DNA of 64,000 bases from an uncultured Muribaculaceae bacterium (GTDB taxonomy: Bacteria > Bacteroidota > Bacteroidia > Bacteroidales > Muribaculaceae), in NCBI GenBank assembly GCA_958439725.1, contig CAUBWJ010000003.1, positions 49,408 to 113,407 of the forward strand. Reading direction: 5' to 3'. Every line of letters begins with the position of its first letter. The first letter of the stretch is position 1. Position numbers and translations under genes: made by a program. This document shows, one piece after another, positions 26,207 to 34,801 of the stretch. The notes below the pieces were generated by a model that worked only from the letters and a program-made list of their open reading frames with translations, did no database searches and was not told the DNA's origin.

Positions 26207-27214
26207 TTAGACGATGGAGTTCTTTTTGGTCCACTCGACGAGTTCGGGGATGTAGGCGAAGGCGAGGCCGGTCACGGTGTCGGCGCAGCCGTAGTAGACG
26301 GCCAGACGGCCTGTCTCGGGGTCGTGGAGGGCGGCGCAGGGGAAGGTGACGTTGGGCACGTCGCCGGTGAGCTCGTAGATTTCGCGGGGCGAGATGAGAT
26401 ATGGGCCGCTGCGGGCAAGCACCTTCCAGGGCTGCTCGAGGTCGAGCAGGGCCGAGCCGAAGGCGTAGACGTAGCCGTTGCAGGAGCGCAGCACGCCGTG
26501 GTAGAGCAGCAGCCAGCCTTCGGAGGTCTCGATGGGTATGGGGCCGGCGCCGATTTTCATGCACTGCCATGCCGAGAGCTCGAAGGGCGCGGGTGCCATT
26601 ACGTGGCGGTGGCGTCCCCAGAACTCGAGGTCGGGCGACTCGCTGTAGAATATGTCGCCGAAGGCGGTGTGGCCGGTGTCGCTGGGGCGCGAGAGCATGG
26701 CGTAGTTGCCGTTGATCTTGCGGGGGAACATCACGCCGTTGCGGTTGTAGGGGAGGAAGGCGTTCTCAAGCTGGTGGAAGGTTTCGAAGTCGGTGGTCCA
26801 GGCTATGCCGATTGTGGGGCCGTGGTAGCCGTTGCACCAGGTGACGATGAAGCGGTCGCCGATCTTGGCCACGCGGGGGTCGTAGCCGTAGACCCATTCG
26901 CCCACTTCGGGGTCGGCGCCTTCAAGGCAGATGTCTTCTTCGTTGATGTCCCATTTGAAGCCGTCGACGGAGAACCCGGCATGGATGCGCATGCGGCGGT
27001 TGGTGTCGTCGCAGCGGAACACTCCGGCGAAGTTGTATTTTCCTTTCTTGAAGGGCACTACGGCCGAGTTGAATATACTGTTGGATGTCGACAGGGCGTC
27101 GCGGGGAATCACGGGGTTCTCCGAGTAGCGCCACATTACTTCCTTGCAGCCCTCGGGGCGGTCCTGCCAGGGTATTTCGGGAAGCGGCTGTCCGATGATT
27201 TCGAGATGTTTCAT
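26207..27214 (-). CDS. GH130 beta-mannoside phosphorylase
   Basis: The 335-residue intracellular protein belongs to GH130, which phosphorolyses beta-mannosides such as mannosyl-GlcNAc or mannobiose to mannose-1-phosphate. The five-bladed propeller is marked by RYSENPVIPRDA, SIFNSAVVPFKKGKYNFAGVFR, YDPRVAKIGDRFIVTWCNGY and WLLLYHGVL. There is no signal peptide, consistent with a cytoplasmic enzyme fed by the MFS transporter encoded just upstream. The RMRIHAGFSVDGFKW region is as in the N-glycan mannosyl-GlcNAc phosphorylases, so N-glycan core use is plausible (inference). Confidence 0.93.
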   Translation of the reverse strand: MKHLEIIGQPLPEIPWQDRPEGCKEVMWRYSENPVIPRDALSTSNSIFNSAVVPFKKGKYNFAGVFRCDDTNRRMRIHAGFSVDGFKWDINEEDICLEGADPEVGEWVYGYDPRVAKIGDRFIVTWCNGYHGPTIGIAWTTDFETFHQLENAFLPYNRNGVMFPRKINGNYAMLSRPSDTGHTAFGDIFYSESPDLEFWGRHRHVMAPAPFELSAWQCMKIGAGPIPIETSEGWLLLYHGVLRSCNGYVYAFGSALLDLEQPWKVLARSGPYLISPREIYELTGDVPNVTFPCAALHDPETGRLAVYYGCADTVTGLAFAYIPELVEWTKKNSIV

Positions 27215-27288
27215 GTGTTTGTGAAAAAGGGTGTTGTTTATTTAGGTTTTTATATATCGTAAGAAGCTGTCGCGGTCATTCGCGGCGT

Positions 27289-28650
27289 TCAGAACTGTGA
27301 GCCTTCCTCGCCTTCCACGGCCGAGTCTACGGCCTCGCGGGCCTCGCCTTCGGTCTTGTCGGGGTGGGTGAAGGGCACGAACCATGTGAGCAGGAACGCG
27401 GGAGCGGCCATCACCAGGGCTATGATGAAGAAGAGCTCGTAGCCGGTGTGCTCGCATATCCAGCCGCTTATCATGCCGGGCAGCATCACGCCGAGGTTCA
27501 TTATGGCCGAGGCGAATGCGTAGTGGGCCATGGAGTGCTTGCCGGGAGCCACCTGCTGCATCATGAAGAGGGTGAGGCCCACGAAGCCGAATCCGTAGCA
27601 GAAGTATTCAGCCACCAGTCCGGTGCCTATCACCCAGAGGTTCTGGGGAATGAACACGGAGAAGAGGAAGTAGATGACGAAGGGCACGTTGAATATGCAC
27701 ACGAGCGAGAACAGCACCTTCTTCAGGCCGAAGCGGGCTATGTAGTAGCCGCCGAGTATCGAGCCTATGATGAAGGCCACGGTGCCGAACACGCCGTAGA
27801 TTGTTCCCATTTCCTCGTTGCTGAGCGCCAGACCGCCCTCGGCCAGCGGGGCCTGCAGGAATATGGGCACCATCTTCATGGCGAAGCCCTCGGTGAGACG
27901 GTAGCAGACGATGAAGAGGATGTAATACCAGATGAAGCGTTTGCGGAAGAAGTCGGTGAGCACTCTCACCATCGACTTCATGGCCTCGGAGGTGCCTTTG
28001 GGGGCGTCGGATGCGCGGGAGCCGGTGGGGAGCACGAAGTAGTGGTACACGGCCACGCAGATGAGCAGGGCGCCGAGTATGCCCATGATTATCATCCAGG
28101 CGTAGAAGGGAGCGCGCTCGGGGTTGGTGGCCTTGTAGTGGGTCATCAGCACGCCGGCCAGCCACACCAGTCCGCCGTTGGCGAGCACTTTGGCGAGGTT
28201 GTAGAAGGCACCCTGCCAGCCTATGTAGGTCGACTGTGTCTTCTTGTCGAGGGCGGTGAGGTAGATACCGTCGGTGGCTATGTCGTGGGTGGCGCCCGAG
28301 AGGGCTATCACGGCCATCACGGCTATGGTGTAGTTGAAAAAGTCGGGCAGCGGCAGCAGGAACGCTATCAGGGCGAAGCAGAAGCCCGAGATGGCCTGCG
28401 TTGCCACCACGAAGTTCTTTTTGGTCCAGTATATCTCCAGCAGCGGGCTCCAGAGGAATTTCAGCGTGTAGGGCAGGGTGAGCAGTGAGGTCCAGAATGC
28501 GATCTGGGCCTTGTCCACGCCGAGGTTGTTGAACATGATTACGGCCACAAGATTGAGGGCCACGAAAGGCAGGCCCATGGCGAAGTACACCGAGGGCACC
28601 CATGCCAGGGGAGAGGTCTTGCGGGCAGCCGGCTGCCGGGTTGAGTCCAT
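27289..28650 (-). CDS. MFS sugar transporter linked to GH130
   Basis: The 453-residue protein has about 12 hydrophobic helices, the N-terminal WVPSVYFAMGLPFVALNLVA, and a loop with SGATHDIATDGIYL that resembles AmpG/SLC33-like major facilitators. It probably imports the mannosyl disaccharide that GH130 cleaves; the GH130-MFS pair is a known Bacteroides arrangement for N-glycan mannosides. GH130 follows after 74 bases. A tRNA gene lies 31 bases upstream on the same strand, and no separate promoter is visible between them, so co-transcription is likely. Confidence 0.88.
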   Translation of the reverse strand: MDSTRQPAARKTSPLAWVPSVYFAMGLPFVALNLVAVIMFNNLGVDKAQIAFWTSLLTLPYTLKFLWSPLLEIYWTKKNFVVATQAISGFCFALIAFLLPLPDFFNYTIAVMAVIALSGATHDIATDGIYLTALDKKTQSTYIGWQGAFYNLAKVLANGGLVWLAGVLMTHYKATNPERAPFYAWMIIMGILGALLICVAVYHYFVLPTGSRASDAPKGTSEAMKSMVRVLTDFFRKRFIWYYILFIVCYRLTEGFAMKMVPIFLQAPLAEGGLALSNEEMGTIYGVFGTVAFIIGSILGGYYIARFGLKKVLFSLVCIFNVPFVIYFLFSVFIPQNLWVIGTGLVAEYFCYGFGFVGLTLFMMQQVAPGKHSMAHYAFASAIMNLGVMLPGMISGWICEHTGYELFFIIALVMAAPAFLLTWFVPFTHPDKTEGEAREAVDSAVEGEEGSQF

Positions 28651-28681
28651 AGTTTTTCCGATGATATTTGATTGATTGTTG

Positions 28682-28756
28682 TGGTACCCCGGAGCAGAAT
28701 CGAACTGCTATCAAAAGTTTAGGAAACTTCTATTCTATCCGTTGAACTACCGGGGC
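28682..28756 (-). tRNA. tRNA-Arg (anticodon CCT)
   Basis: The 75-base gene, with CCA encoded, folds completely. The acceptor stem GCCCCGG pairs with CCGGGGT. The anticodon stem GAAGT pairs with ACTTT around the loop TTCCTAA, giving anticodon CCT, which reads AGG. The T arm AGCAG pairs with CTGCT around TTCGATT. It is followed by ACCA. Confidence 0.95.
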
Positions 28757-28853
28757 TTGCGGGGGCTGTGGCGTCCCGTGACGCTGGGTGCCGTTTCTGC
28801 CGATGGCGCCGGGCGCTGCTCTTTCCGCATCGGCGCTACCATGCAATTTCAGG

Positions 28854-28884
28854 CAAAAGTAGCTATTATTTGCGACACGCGCAA
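28854..28884 (-). promoter_or_regulatory. Promoter of the tRNA-Arg/MFS/GH130 unit
   Basis: The minus strand shows TTG (28884-28882), a 20-base spacer and TACTTTTG (28861-28854), about 98 bases upstream of the tRNA. Confidence 0.6.
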
Positions 28885-28944
28885 CGCATCACCTTGAAAT
28901 TTGTGTAACTTCCTTTCCGCATGCCCGCGCCGGGGAGGGGCAGA

Positions 28945-28980
28945 TAAATTTGGCGGTGCCGGGGAGTTGTCGTATCTTTG
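28945..28980 (+). promoter_or_regulatory. Promoter of TPR regulator copy 2
   Basis: TTTG (28949-28952), a 20-base spacer and TATCTTTG (28973-28980) end 35 bases before the ATG. The TTTG is itself part of a TAAATTTG (28945-28952), so tandem promoters are possible. Confidence 0.75.
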
Positions 28981-29015
28981 AGGCCACACAGTCGCGCCAC
29001 ACACACTTTCGGTTT

Positions 29016-30668
29016 ATGAACACTTCGCGCCTTGCCATAATTTTTCTTCTGGGTCTGCTGCTGGCCTCGGCCTGCGGCTGCGGGCGCTCGCGCCTCCACG
29101 CGGAGCTTGACCTGGCCGACTCACTGGCCGAGCACGCGGGCCCCGACTCGGCTGCGCGTGTGCTGCTGGAGATGAAGCCGCTTATGGCCGACGCGCCCGA
29201 TGACGTGGCCATGCGCTGGCGTCTGCTCATGGTCAAGGCGGCCGACAAGGCATATATCACCCACACCTCCGACTCCATGCTGCGCCCGGCCCTGGACTAC
29301 TACAATCACCGCACCTCCGACACTCTCCGTCCCGAGGCCTTCTATTATGCCGGCCGCGTTTACTCCGACATGGGCGATTATCCCCGCGCCCTCGATTACT
29401 TCGGCCGCGCCCTCGCCGCCATGCCTCCGGGCCGCAATCTGCCTCGTCAGGCAATAATCCACAACCAGATGCGCTGGATTTATGGATCACAATTTCTTTA
29501 TGCCAAGGAATTGGAGCATGCCCGCGCTTCGCTCGATATAGCTTTGAGAGCAAATGATACTGCACGCATTATCAGGGGCTGGAGCATTGTTGGCGGCGCT
29601 TTGCTGGCGCAGCATAAGCCCGACAGCGCTGCCGTCTGCTACCGTAATGCCTGGCATTTTGCCGAGGCATTCGGCGATCCTCATCTCTGCGACAGACTGC
29701 GCCTTCAGCTCATAAACTTTTTCTACGAAACCGGCCGCTATGCAAGCGCCGATTCGATACTGCGTCACCATTTCCCAACCCACATCTATCATAATGAAAA
29801 GTATACCCGCAATTCTATTCTTGCGGGATATTATCTTAATACAAAGCAATGGGATTCCTGTCTCCACTATGCCAATCTTGAGATTTCCGGTGTCAATCCT
29901 TATGAAAAGATGTTCGGACTCATCTGTTACTCTGAATACTATCTTGCGCATGGGCAGCCCCGCGAGGCGCTTAAGCATATTTATACCTATCATAATATGA
30001 TTGACTCTCTCCGTCGACTCGAAAATCAGGCTCTTTCGCTGCGGGTTGAGGCGGCTTACGATTATTCGCTACGCGAGCGCGATAATATTGAGCTACAGGC
30101 TGCGGGCGACCGCCTCAGGCGGACCGTATTTGCTTTGATTGCTTTGGTTGTTGGCTTGCTGGGCTTTGGCTTGGGCCTTTATTATCGTCAGCGCTCCAGA
30201 GCTTATAGTATTGAGCTTGAAAAACTGCGTATGGAGAAAGCCATGGGTAAGTTGGAGGATGAGAATCGTAAGCTCGGCAGGGAGAGTATAGAATTGCGCT
30301 CGGAGATGAAAAAATTGGCGGAAGCCCGCGCAGACCGCGAGCTGAGCGCTCAGGAGGCCACTTCAAGAATTAAATCGCTGCTGGAAGGCTCCCGCGGTGA
30401 AAAAATGACCGATCCCGACTGGTCGTCGCTTGAAGAGGCATTGGATGTGACGTTGCCCGGGTTCTGTACGCGGCTGCGCGCGTTGGGACTCACGGAGCGG
30501 GAATACCGTGTGTCGCTTCTGGCGCGCCTCGATCTTGGCAACAAGAGTATCTCTGTGCTTATTGGCGCAAGCGCTCACGGAGTCGGTATGGCAAGGCTGC
30601 GTCTGAGCCGTAGGTATGGCAAGGGCGACCGCTCAGCCGACTGGGACGAATTCCTGCGGTCTCTCTGA
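29016..30668 (+). CDS. TPR membrane regulator, lipoprotein-type N-terminus (copy 2)
   Basis: The 550-residue paralogue of the 24273-25982 gene has a lipoprotein-like signal ending ASACGC, TPR repeats (DYPRALDYFGRALAAMP near 121-137), one transmembrane helix (370-390), a coiled coil (about 395-455) and a C-terminal HTH-like domain (TEREYRVSLLARLDLGNKSI, then HGVGMARLRLSRRYG) resembling the C-terminal DNA-binding part of such regulators. It directly precedes the RiPP-like operon, so it is its likely sensor and regulator (inference). The first 150 codons are very GC-rich and the rest clearly less so, breaking at the same homologous point as copy 1. Confidence 0.82.
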   Translation: MNTSRLAIIFLLGLLLASACGCGRSRLHAELDLADSLAEHAGPDSAARVLLEMKPLMADAPDDVAMRWRLLMVKAADKAYITHTSDSMLRPALDYYNHRTSDTLRPEAFYYAGRVYSDMGDYPRALDYFGRALAAMPPGRNLPRQAIIHNQMRWIYGSQFLYAKELEHARASLDIALRANDTARIIRGWSIVGGALLAQHKPDSAAVCYRNAWHFAEAFGDPHLCDRLRLQLINFFYETGRYASADSILRHHFPTHIYHNEKYTRNSILAGYYLNTKQWDSCLHYANLEISGVNPYEKMFGLICYSEYYLAHGQPREALKHIYTYHNMIDSLRRLENQALSLRVEAAYDYSLRERDNIELQAAGDRLRRTVFALIALVVGLLGFGLGLYYRQRSRAYSIELEKLRMEKAMGKLEDENRKLGRESIELRSEMKKLAEARADRELSAQEATSRIKSLLEGSRGEKMTDPDWSSLEEALDVTLPGFCTRLRALGLTEREYRVSLLARLDLGNKSISVLIGASAHGVGMARLRLSRRYGKGDRSADWDEFLRSL

Positions 30669-30710
30669 TGCTGTGGTGATACTGGATATAAACCGTTGAG
30701 ACTCAGTTGC

Positions 30711-30770
30711 TGTTACTTCTTGTTAATAGGCTGTTTCTGACATCTTGTGGTCTGTTACCTTTTGTTAATC
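30711..30770 (+). promoter_or_regulatory. Two 18-bp direct repeats in front of the RiPP-like operon
   Basis: CTGTTACTTCTTGTTAAT (30711-30728) and CTGTTACCTTTTGTTAAT (30753-30770) differ at two positions and are spaced 42 bases apart, about four helical turns. The second copy contains the TTTG of the operon promoter, so a regulator bound here could control initiation. The upstream TPR protein is the obvious candidate. Confidence 0.55.
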
Positions 30771-30793
30771 TGAAAATTTGCAGGGTAATTTTG
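30762..30793 (+). promoter_or_regulatory. Promoter of the DUF3244/RiPP-like operon
   Basis: TTTG (30762-30765), a 20-base spacer and TAATTTTG (30786-30793) end 32 bases before the DUF3244 ATG. Confidence 0.75.
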
Positions 30794-30825
30794 GGTTAGC
30801 TTTCTTTGCGGAAAACATTTCCAAT

Positions 30826-31197
30826 ATGAAAGCAATCATTATCGCACTGCTGGCAGCCTTCACCAGCCTCGGATGTATGGCTGAGACTGCAATTAATCTT
30901 GTTGCAAATATCCCCGATGAAAGGCCGTTGAGGCCGGAAGATCCGGAACGGATGCCCCCGGTGATTCCCACGGCATGGTTCGACGGCGGCAAAGTCTATA
31001 TCCATACTACTCTGCCGTCGCAGGACGTCTCTGTGGAGATAACCGGCGAGGACGGCATTGTGGCCGTGCAGCAGATCACTACCGGTAGCGACCGCCTGGG
31101 GCGCGTTGACGGCCGGATGCTGATTCCCGGCGAAAGCTACACTTTAATTGTGATTATCGGAAGCCGTCAATGGTCGGGAAGTTTCGAAATAGACTGA
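30826..31197 (+). CDS. DUF3244-type small secreted protein (copy 2)
   Basis: The 123-residue protein has a signal peptide (MKAIIIALLAAFTSLGCMA) and a single beta-rich domain with AWFDGGKVYIHTTLPSQDVS, EDGIVAVQQ and a closing IPGESYTLIVIIG. The pattern matches DUF3244 proteins more weakly than copy 1. It is the first gene of the RiPP-like operon and overlaps the transglutaminase-like gene by 28 bases. As in copy 1, it follows a TPR regulator. A role as a periplasmic ligand of that regulator, or as a chaperone, is speculation. Confidence 0.7.
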   Translation: MKAIIIALLAAFTSLGCMAETAINLVANIPDERPLRPEDPERMPPVIPTAWFDGGKVYIHTTLPSQDVSVEITGEDGIVAVQQITTGSDRLGRVDGRMLIPGESYTLIVIIGSRQWSGSFEID

Positions 31198-33119
31198 CGC
31201 TTCTTGCTGTGGCGGTGGCTGCGGGCGCGTGCGGACGCGCCCCGGTGAGCGATGCCCTCGAGGCCACGATGCACCAGGCCGGTGCAAACGGACGCGAACT
31301 CGGCGAGGCGCTGGGCCATTACTCAGCTCCCGGCGATTCGCTCCACGCTGCCGCCATGCATTTCCTTGTGGCCAACATGGCCGGCAAAGGTACCGTAGCA
31401 GGGCCCGCGGTCGACGAATTCTATGCCTTTATTGACTCTGTATATACCATCCGTCAGCCGGAGTACGACATTCCGGCAATCTATGCCGAATTTCGCAGCG
31501 GCGCCCGGTATGCCGACGCGCCGCTCGAAAAGCGGCTTGACGCGGCCACGCTTACGGCCTCCTATCTCACAGACAACGTAGACCGGGCTATGGCTCTCCG
31601 TGGCAAGCCATGGAACAGCCATCTGTCTTTCGCAGAGTTCTGTGAATACGTGCTTCCCTACCGCGTGGGGAGCGAAGAAGCGCAGCCGTGGCGAGAGGTG
31701 TATGCCGCGCGGTTCGCACCGCTCGTGGCTGATACAGCAACCGCCCTCGAGGCGGCGATAGCCATCAATGATTCGCTGCGTCGGCTTCCGGCCCATATTG
31801 CATTGGGCGGGGTTCTCCCGGTTACAATGCGGCCTTCTACGCTGTTTAATATAAAATTCGGTGTATGCGGTGATTACGCCGCCTTGGCGGCTTTTGCCAT
31901 GAGGGCAGTGGGCATTCCTGTAACGCTTAATTTCATTCCGCGGTGGGGTCGTAAGAACGGTTCGCATGCTTTCAATGCTGTGTTCGGCAATGACGGGCAA
32001 TGGCATGATTTCTCCGGAGCCGAGGACAACCCCGACCATCACCTTAACCGCTTCAGTTCCGGCATTACAAAAATTTACCGTCAGGCTTACGGCATAAACC
32101 CCAATTCGCTGGCGGCGGTGAGCCGAGAGCCGGTTCCTCCGCTCTTCCGCAGCCCCTCGATGGTGGATGTCACGGCCGATTTCGATGCTGTCCGGGTGGC
32201 CGATGTTACGGTGGAAGTGCCGCGGAATCTGCATGCCGAATACGTGTATCTGTGCGTGTTTTCCCCTATGGGCTGGGAGCCCGTGGCATGGGCGCGTGCC
32301 TCCCGTGGTGAGGCACGGTTCGCCGACGTAGGTACAGGCATAGTCTATCAGGCCGCTACATATACCGAGGGCGAGATCAGACCGTTCGGTTATCCATTCC
32401 TTCTCGGGCAGAGCGGCGACATAAAAGAATTCAAAATCTCAGGCAAGCGGGGTGACGTGATATTGTGGCGAAAAAATCCCGTTTCGGAAACCCTGAAAGA
32501 TTATCCGGCATCGATAGTAGGAGGTCGCTTCGAGGGAGCGGACAATCCCGGGTTCAGAAACGCCACGGTGCTACATGTCATAGCAGATACTCCCGATTTC
32601 CGCTACACACCTGTGGCGCTCCCCTCGGTGAACCGCGAGTTCCGCTATTTGCGCTACGTTTCCTCCGACAGCACATACGGCAATATGGCCGAGGTGGAAT
32701 TTCTGAATCCGGAAGGAAAGGTGCTCCGCGGCAAGGTTATTGGCGGATACAAACCAAGCATCTACTATCCGCGCAACGGTGCCGGCATGCTTTTCGACGG
32801 CGACGCGCTTACATTTTTCCATACCTCCGACCTCGGGTCGTGGGGCGGTCTGGAACTGCCCGCTCCGGCTAAGGTGAGTGCTATCCGCTTCCTTATACGC
32901 AATGACGACAACGGTATACGCCGCGGGCATGAATACGAGCTGTTCTATGCTTCGGGCGCCGAATGGGAGTCGGCAGGATGCCGGACCGCCGCTGCGGACG
33001 ATGAGATTACATTCTCCGATGTCCCCGCCGGCGCCTTGCTGTGGCTTCACGACCATAGCGGCGGCCGCGAGGAGCGCATATTTGAAGTAACCGATAACAA
33101 TAAAATAATATGGCATTAG
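31170..33119 (+). CDS. Transglutaminase-like lipoprotein with C-terminal beta-sandwich
   Basis: The 649-residue protein begins with a lipoprotein signal (AVAAGAC, Cys21). A transglutaminase-like core has the candidate triad Cys233 (KFGVCGDYAALA), His266 (GSHAFNAVF) and Asp280 (WHDFSGAED). Residues 360-430 contain a beta-rich segment, and the C-terminal 140 residues resemble a discoidin-like sandwich (YLRYVSSDSTYGNMAEVEF). Such proteins act as periplasmic or surface proteases or cross-linking enzymes. The start lies 28 bases inside DUF3244, and the end overlaps the radical SAM gene by 10 bases. This tight coupling suggests that it processes or displays the peptide product (inference). Confidence 0.8.
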   Translation: MVGKFRNRLTLLAVAVAAGACGRAPVSDALEATMHQAGANGRELGEALGHYSAPGDSLHAAAMHFLVANMAGKGTVAGPAVDEFYAFIDSVYTIRQPEYDIPAIYAEFRSGARYADAPLEKRLDAATLTASYLTDNVDRAMALRGKPWNSHLSFAEFCEYVLPYRVGSEEAQPWREVYAARFAPLVADTATALEAAIAINDSLRRLPAHIALGGVLPVTMRPSTLFNIKFGVCGDYAALAAFAMRAVGIPVTLNFIPRWGRKNGSHAFNAVFGNDGQWHDFSGAEDNPDHHLNRFSSGITKIYRQAYGINPNSLAAVSREPVPPLFRSPSMVDVTADFDAVRVADVTVEVPRNLHAEYVYLCVFSPMGWEPVAWARASRGEARFADVGTGIVYQAATYTEGEIRPFGYPFLLGQSGDIKEFKISGKRGDVILWRKNPVSETLKDYPASIVGGRFEGADNPGFRNATVLHVIADTPDFRYTPVALPSVNREFRYLRYVSSDSTYGNMAEVEFLNPEGKVLRGKVIGGYKPSIYYPRNGAGMLFDGDALTFFHTSDLGSWGGLELPAPAKVSAIRFLIRNDDNGIRRGHEYELFYASGAEWESAGCRTAAADDEITFSDVPAGALLWLHDHSGGREERIFEVTDNNKIIWH

Positions 33120-34498
33120 AAGAAACACTCCGGCTATCGGACTACACTATTCCCGTGGCTCTCGATGCCGAGCCGGGCAAGACCCTGCTCGTCCACGGCT
33201 ATACCGGCGCCATCGATGTGGTGGATACCGACTTATGGCAACAGCTCAAAAACTATCCCGGCGAGAATGATTTCACCTCCGAGGAAATCGACACACTTTC
33301 CAAGAGGGGATATCTGACTGCAAAAACTCCCGAAGAGGAGCAGGGTTATGTAAAGCGCCTCTCGGATGTTCTTCACAAATCATATTCAAAACTTTATAAG
33401 TCATACGGGTTTGTGGTGACGTATAACTGCAATTTCCGGTGTCCCTATTGCTTTGAGAATGCCATATCAAAGCACGGCACGGAGTGGTCGGGCCGGACAA
33501 TGACTCCGGAACTGGTAGACCGCGCATTCGAGGCCATGCTCGAGATTGAGCCGCGAAAGGAGCTACACAAGAAGTCCATTCTTCTCTATGGAGGAGAGCC
33601 TCTTTTGCGTGAAAACCATGATATAGTAAAGTATATTGTGGAAAAAGGGGCTTCGCTCGGATATAAATTCCATGTCATAACAAATGGTTACGATCTTGAT
33701 TATTTTGAAGATCTCCTCTCAAATGACAACTTTGAGTATTTCCAGGTAAGCATAGACGGATGGCGCGAGTATCACAACCGGCGTAAATACCATTTCAGTG
33801 AGGGAGGCAGTTTCGATAAGGTCATTGCCAATATCGGGTTGCTCCTGAAACATGAAATCAGTGTGAGTGTACGGGTAAATACCGACGGGAATAATTTCCG
33901 CGATGTAGGGCGCCTTCGCGAGTACTTCAAGGAACTGGGTTATTCCGACAGTCCTTATTTCAGAATGTATGCGGCCAACGTGGATGAAATTAAAAATGTG
34001 AACAAAACTAAAGCTATCCGTTATCTGGGAAATGATGATTTCCGTGAGAATCTGAAGACATCGGGAACCGGACTGATGCATGCCCGTGCGGAGTCCATCT
34101 ACCGCGAGTTCAAAAATTACTTTGATAAGCGCCGCCGTCTGCATCTAACGGTGGTGGGATGTTCCGGGCAATACGGTACACATATTTTCGCACCCGAAGG
34201 CGGAATATACACCTGCCTGGAGACGGTCGGGAAGACACAACACTGTATAGGTTATTATAATCGTCCTGCAATAGAATGGACCGAGGCACGAAGCCGGTGG
34301 TTCGGTAAACATGTAGGAAATACGCCTGTTTGCGCCGAATGCCGCTATGCGTTGCTTTGTGGGGGAAATTGTGCCAGTAAGGAATTCGAGGGTGAAAAGG
34401 AAACACAGCTGTGCATCCGCTACAATACTATGATGGAGGAGGCAGTTAACAAGGCGTATTCAGAATTTAATAACCAAAAACTATCAAAAAATGAGTAA
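33110..34498 (+). CDS. Radical SAM/SPASM peptide maturase
   Basis: This 462-residue cytoplasmic enzyme is the likely modifier of the two peptides encoded next. Residues 1-80 form a small N-terminal domain that could be a RiPP recognition element. The radical SAM site is C107-x3-C111-x2-C114 (YNCNFRCPYCFE), followed by YGGEPLL (160-166). The SPASM region is complete: C351-x12-G-x4-C369, C379, C408-x2-C411-x5-C417-x3-C421 and C435, giving the eight Cys for two auxiliary clusters. This layout is typical of sactipeptide, ranthipeptide, cyclophane or epimerase enzymes. The exact chemistry cannot be told. The stop overlaps the first precursor by 8 bases. Confidence 0.92.
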   Translation: MALEETLRLSDYTIPVALDAEPGKTLLVHGYTGAIDVVDTDLWQQLKNYPGENDFTSEEIDTLSKRGYLTAKTPEEEQGYVKRLSDVLHKSYSKLYKSYGFVVTYNCNFRCPYCFENAISKHGTEWSGRTMTPELVDRAFEAMLEIEPRKELHKKSILLYGGEPLLRENHDIVKYIVEKGASLGYKFHVITNGYDLDYFEDLLSNDNFEYFQVSIDGWREYHNRRKYHFSEGGSFDKVIANIGLLLKHEISVSVRVNTDGNNFRDVGRLREYFKELGYSDSPYFRMYAANVDEIKNVNKTKAIRYLGNDDFRENLKTSGTGLMHARAESIYREFKNYFDKRRRLHLTVVGCSGQYGTHIFAPEGGIYTCLETVGKTQHCIGYYNRPAIEWTEARSRWFGKHVGNTPVCAECRYALLCGGNCASKEFEGEKETQLCIRYNTMMEEAVNKAYSEFNNQKLSKNE

Positions 34499-34730
34499 TA
34501 ACGAAAAGAGACGTATTGTTCCGCTGAACGATAATATTTATGACTCCATGTTTTTGGAAATGCTTGAGAATCGTCTTGAAACGGATCCATTGCTTCCCGG
34601 AGTATTGTACGGACTTACATCGGATATAACACCCGACTGTACAGAATATCACCCAAATGATCCATGTCTGATGTTTTCAGAATGTAATGTCTACACCTGT
34701 CCTTGTTATAACAAAATTCTTTATGTTTAA
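34491..34730 (+). CDS. Putative RiPP precursor peptide 1
   Basis: This 79-residue peptide starts inside the end of the maturase gene. The leader half (RIVPLNDNIYDSMFLEMLEN, then RLETDPLLPG) is almost the same as in the next gene. The remaining 42 residues are different and contain five Cys, ending in TCPCYNK. No signal peptide or Gly-Gly cleavage site is present; a Pro-Gly closes the conserved part. The pattern of constant leader and variable Cys-rich core next to a SPASM enzyme is the basis for calling it a precursor. No product is known to me. Confidence 0.82.
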   Translation: MSNNEKRRIVPLNDNIYDSMFLEMLENRLETDPLLPGVLYGLTSDITPDCTEYHPNDPCLMFSECNVYTCPCYNKILYV

Positions 34731-34801
34731 AATCAAATATAATCCGAAGTTGTATTGCAAACATAAGAAATTAATGTACACTAATTAAAAGCTGTTTTAT
34801 T

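Noticed and set aside
26072..27262. Long plus-strand frame of 396 codons opposite the GH130 gene
   Set aside because: Val/Gly/Ala-rich translation without motifs, fully antisense to a clear GH130 gene; a product of GC-rich codon structure.
27364..28714. Long frames on both strands overlapping the MFS gene
   Set aside because: Their translations are His/Gly/Arg-rich and lack membrane helices; the MFS frame has twelve helices and family motifs.
28676..28897. 73-codon plus-strand frame over the tRNA
   Set aside because: It overlaps the complete tRNA-Arg gene on the other strand and has no support.
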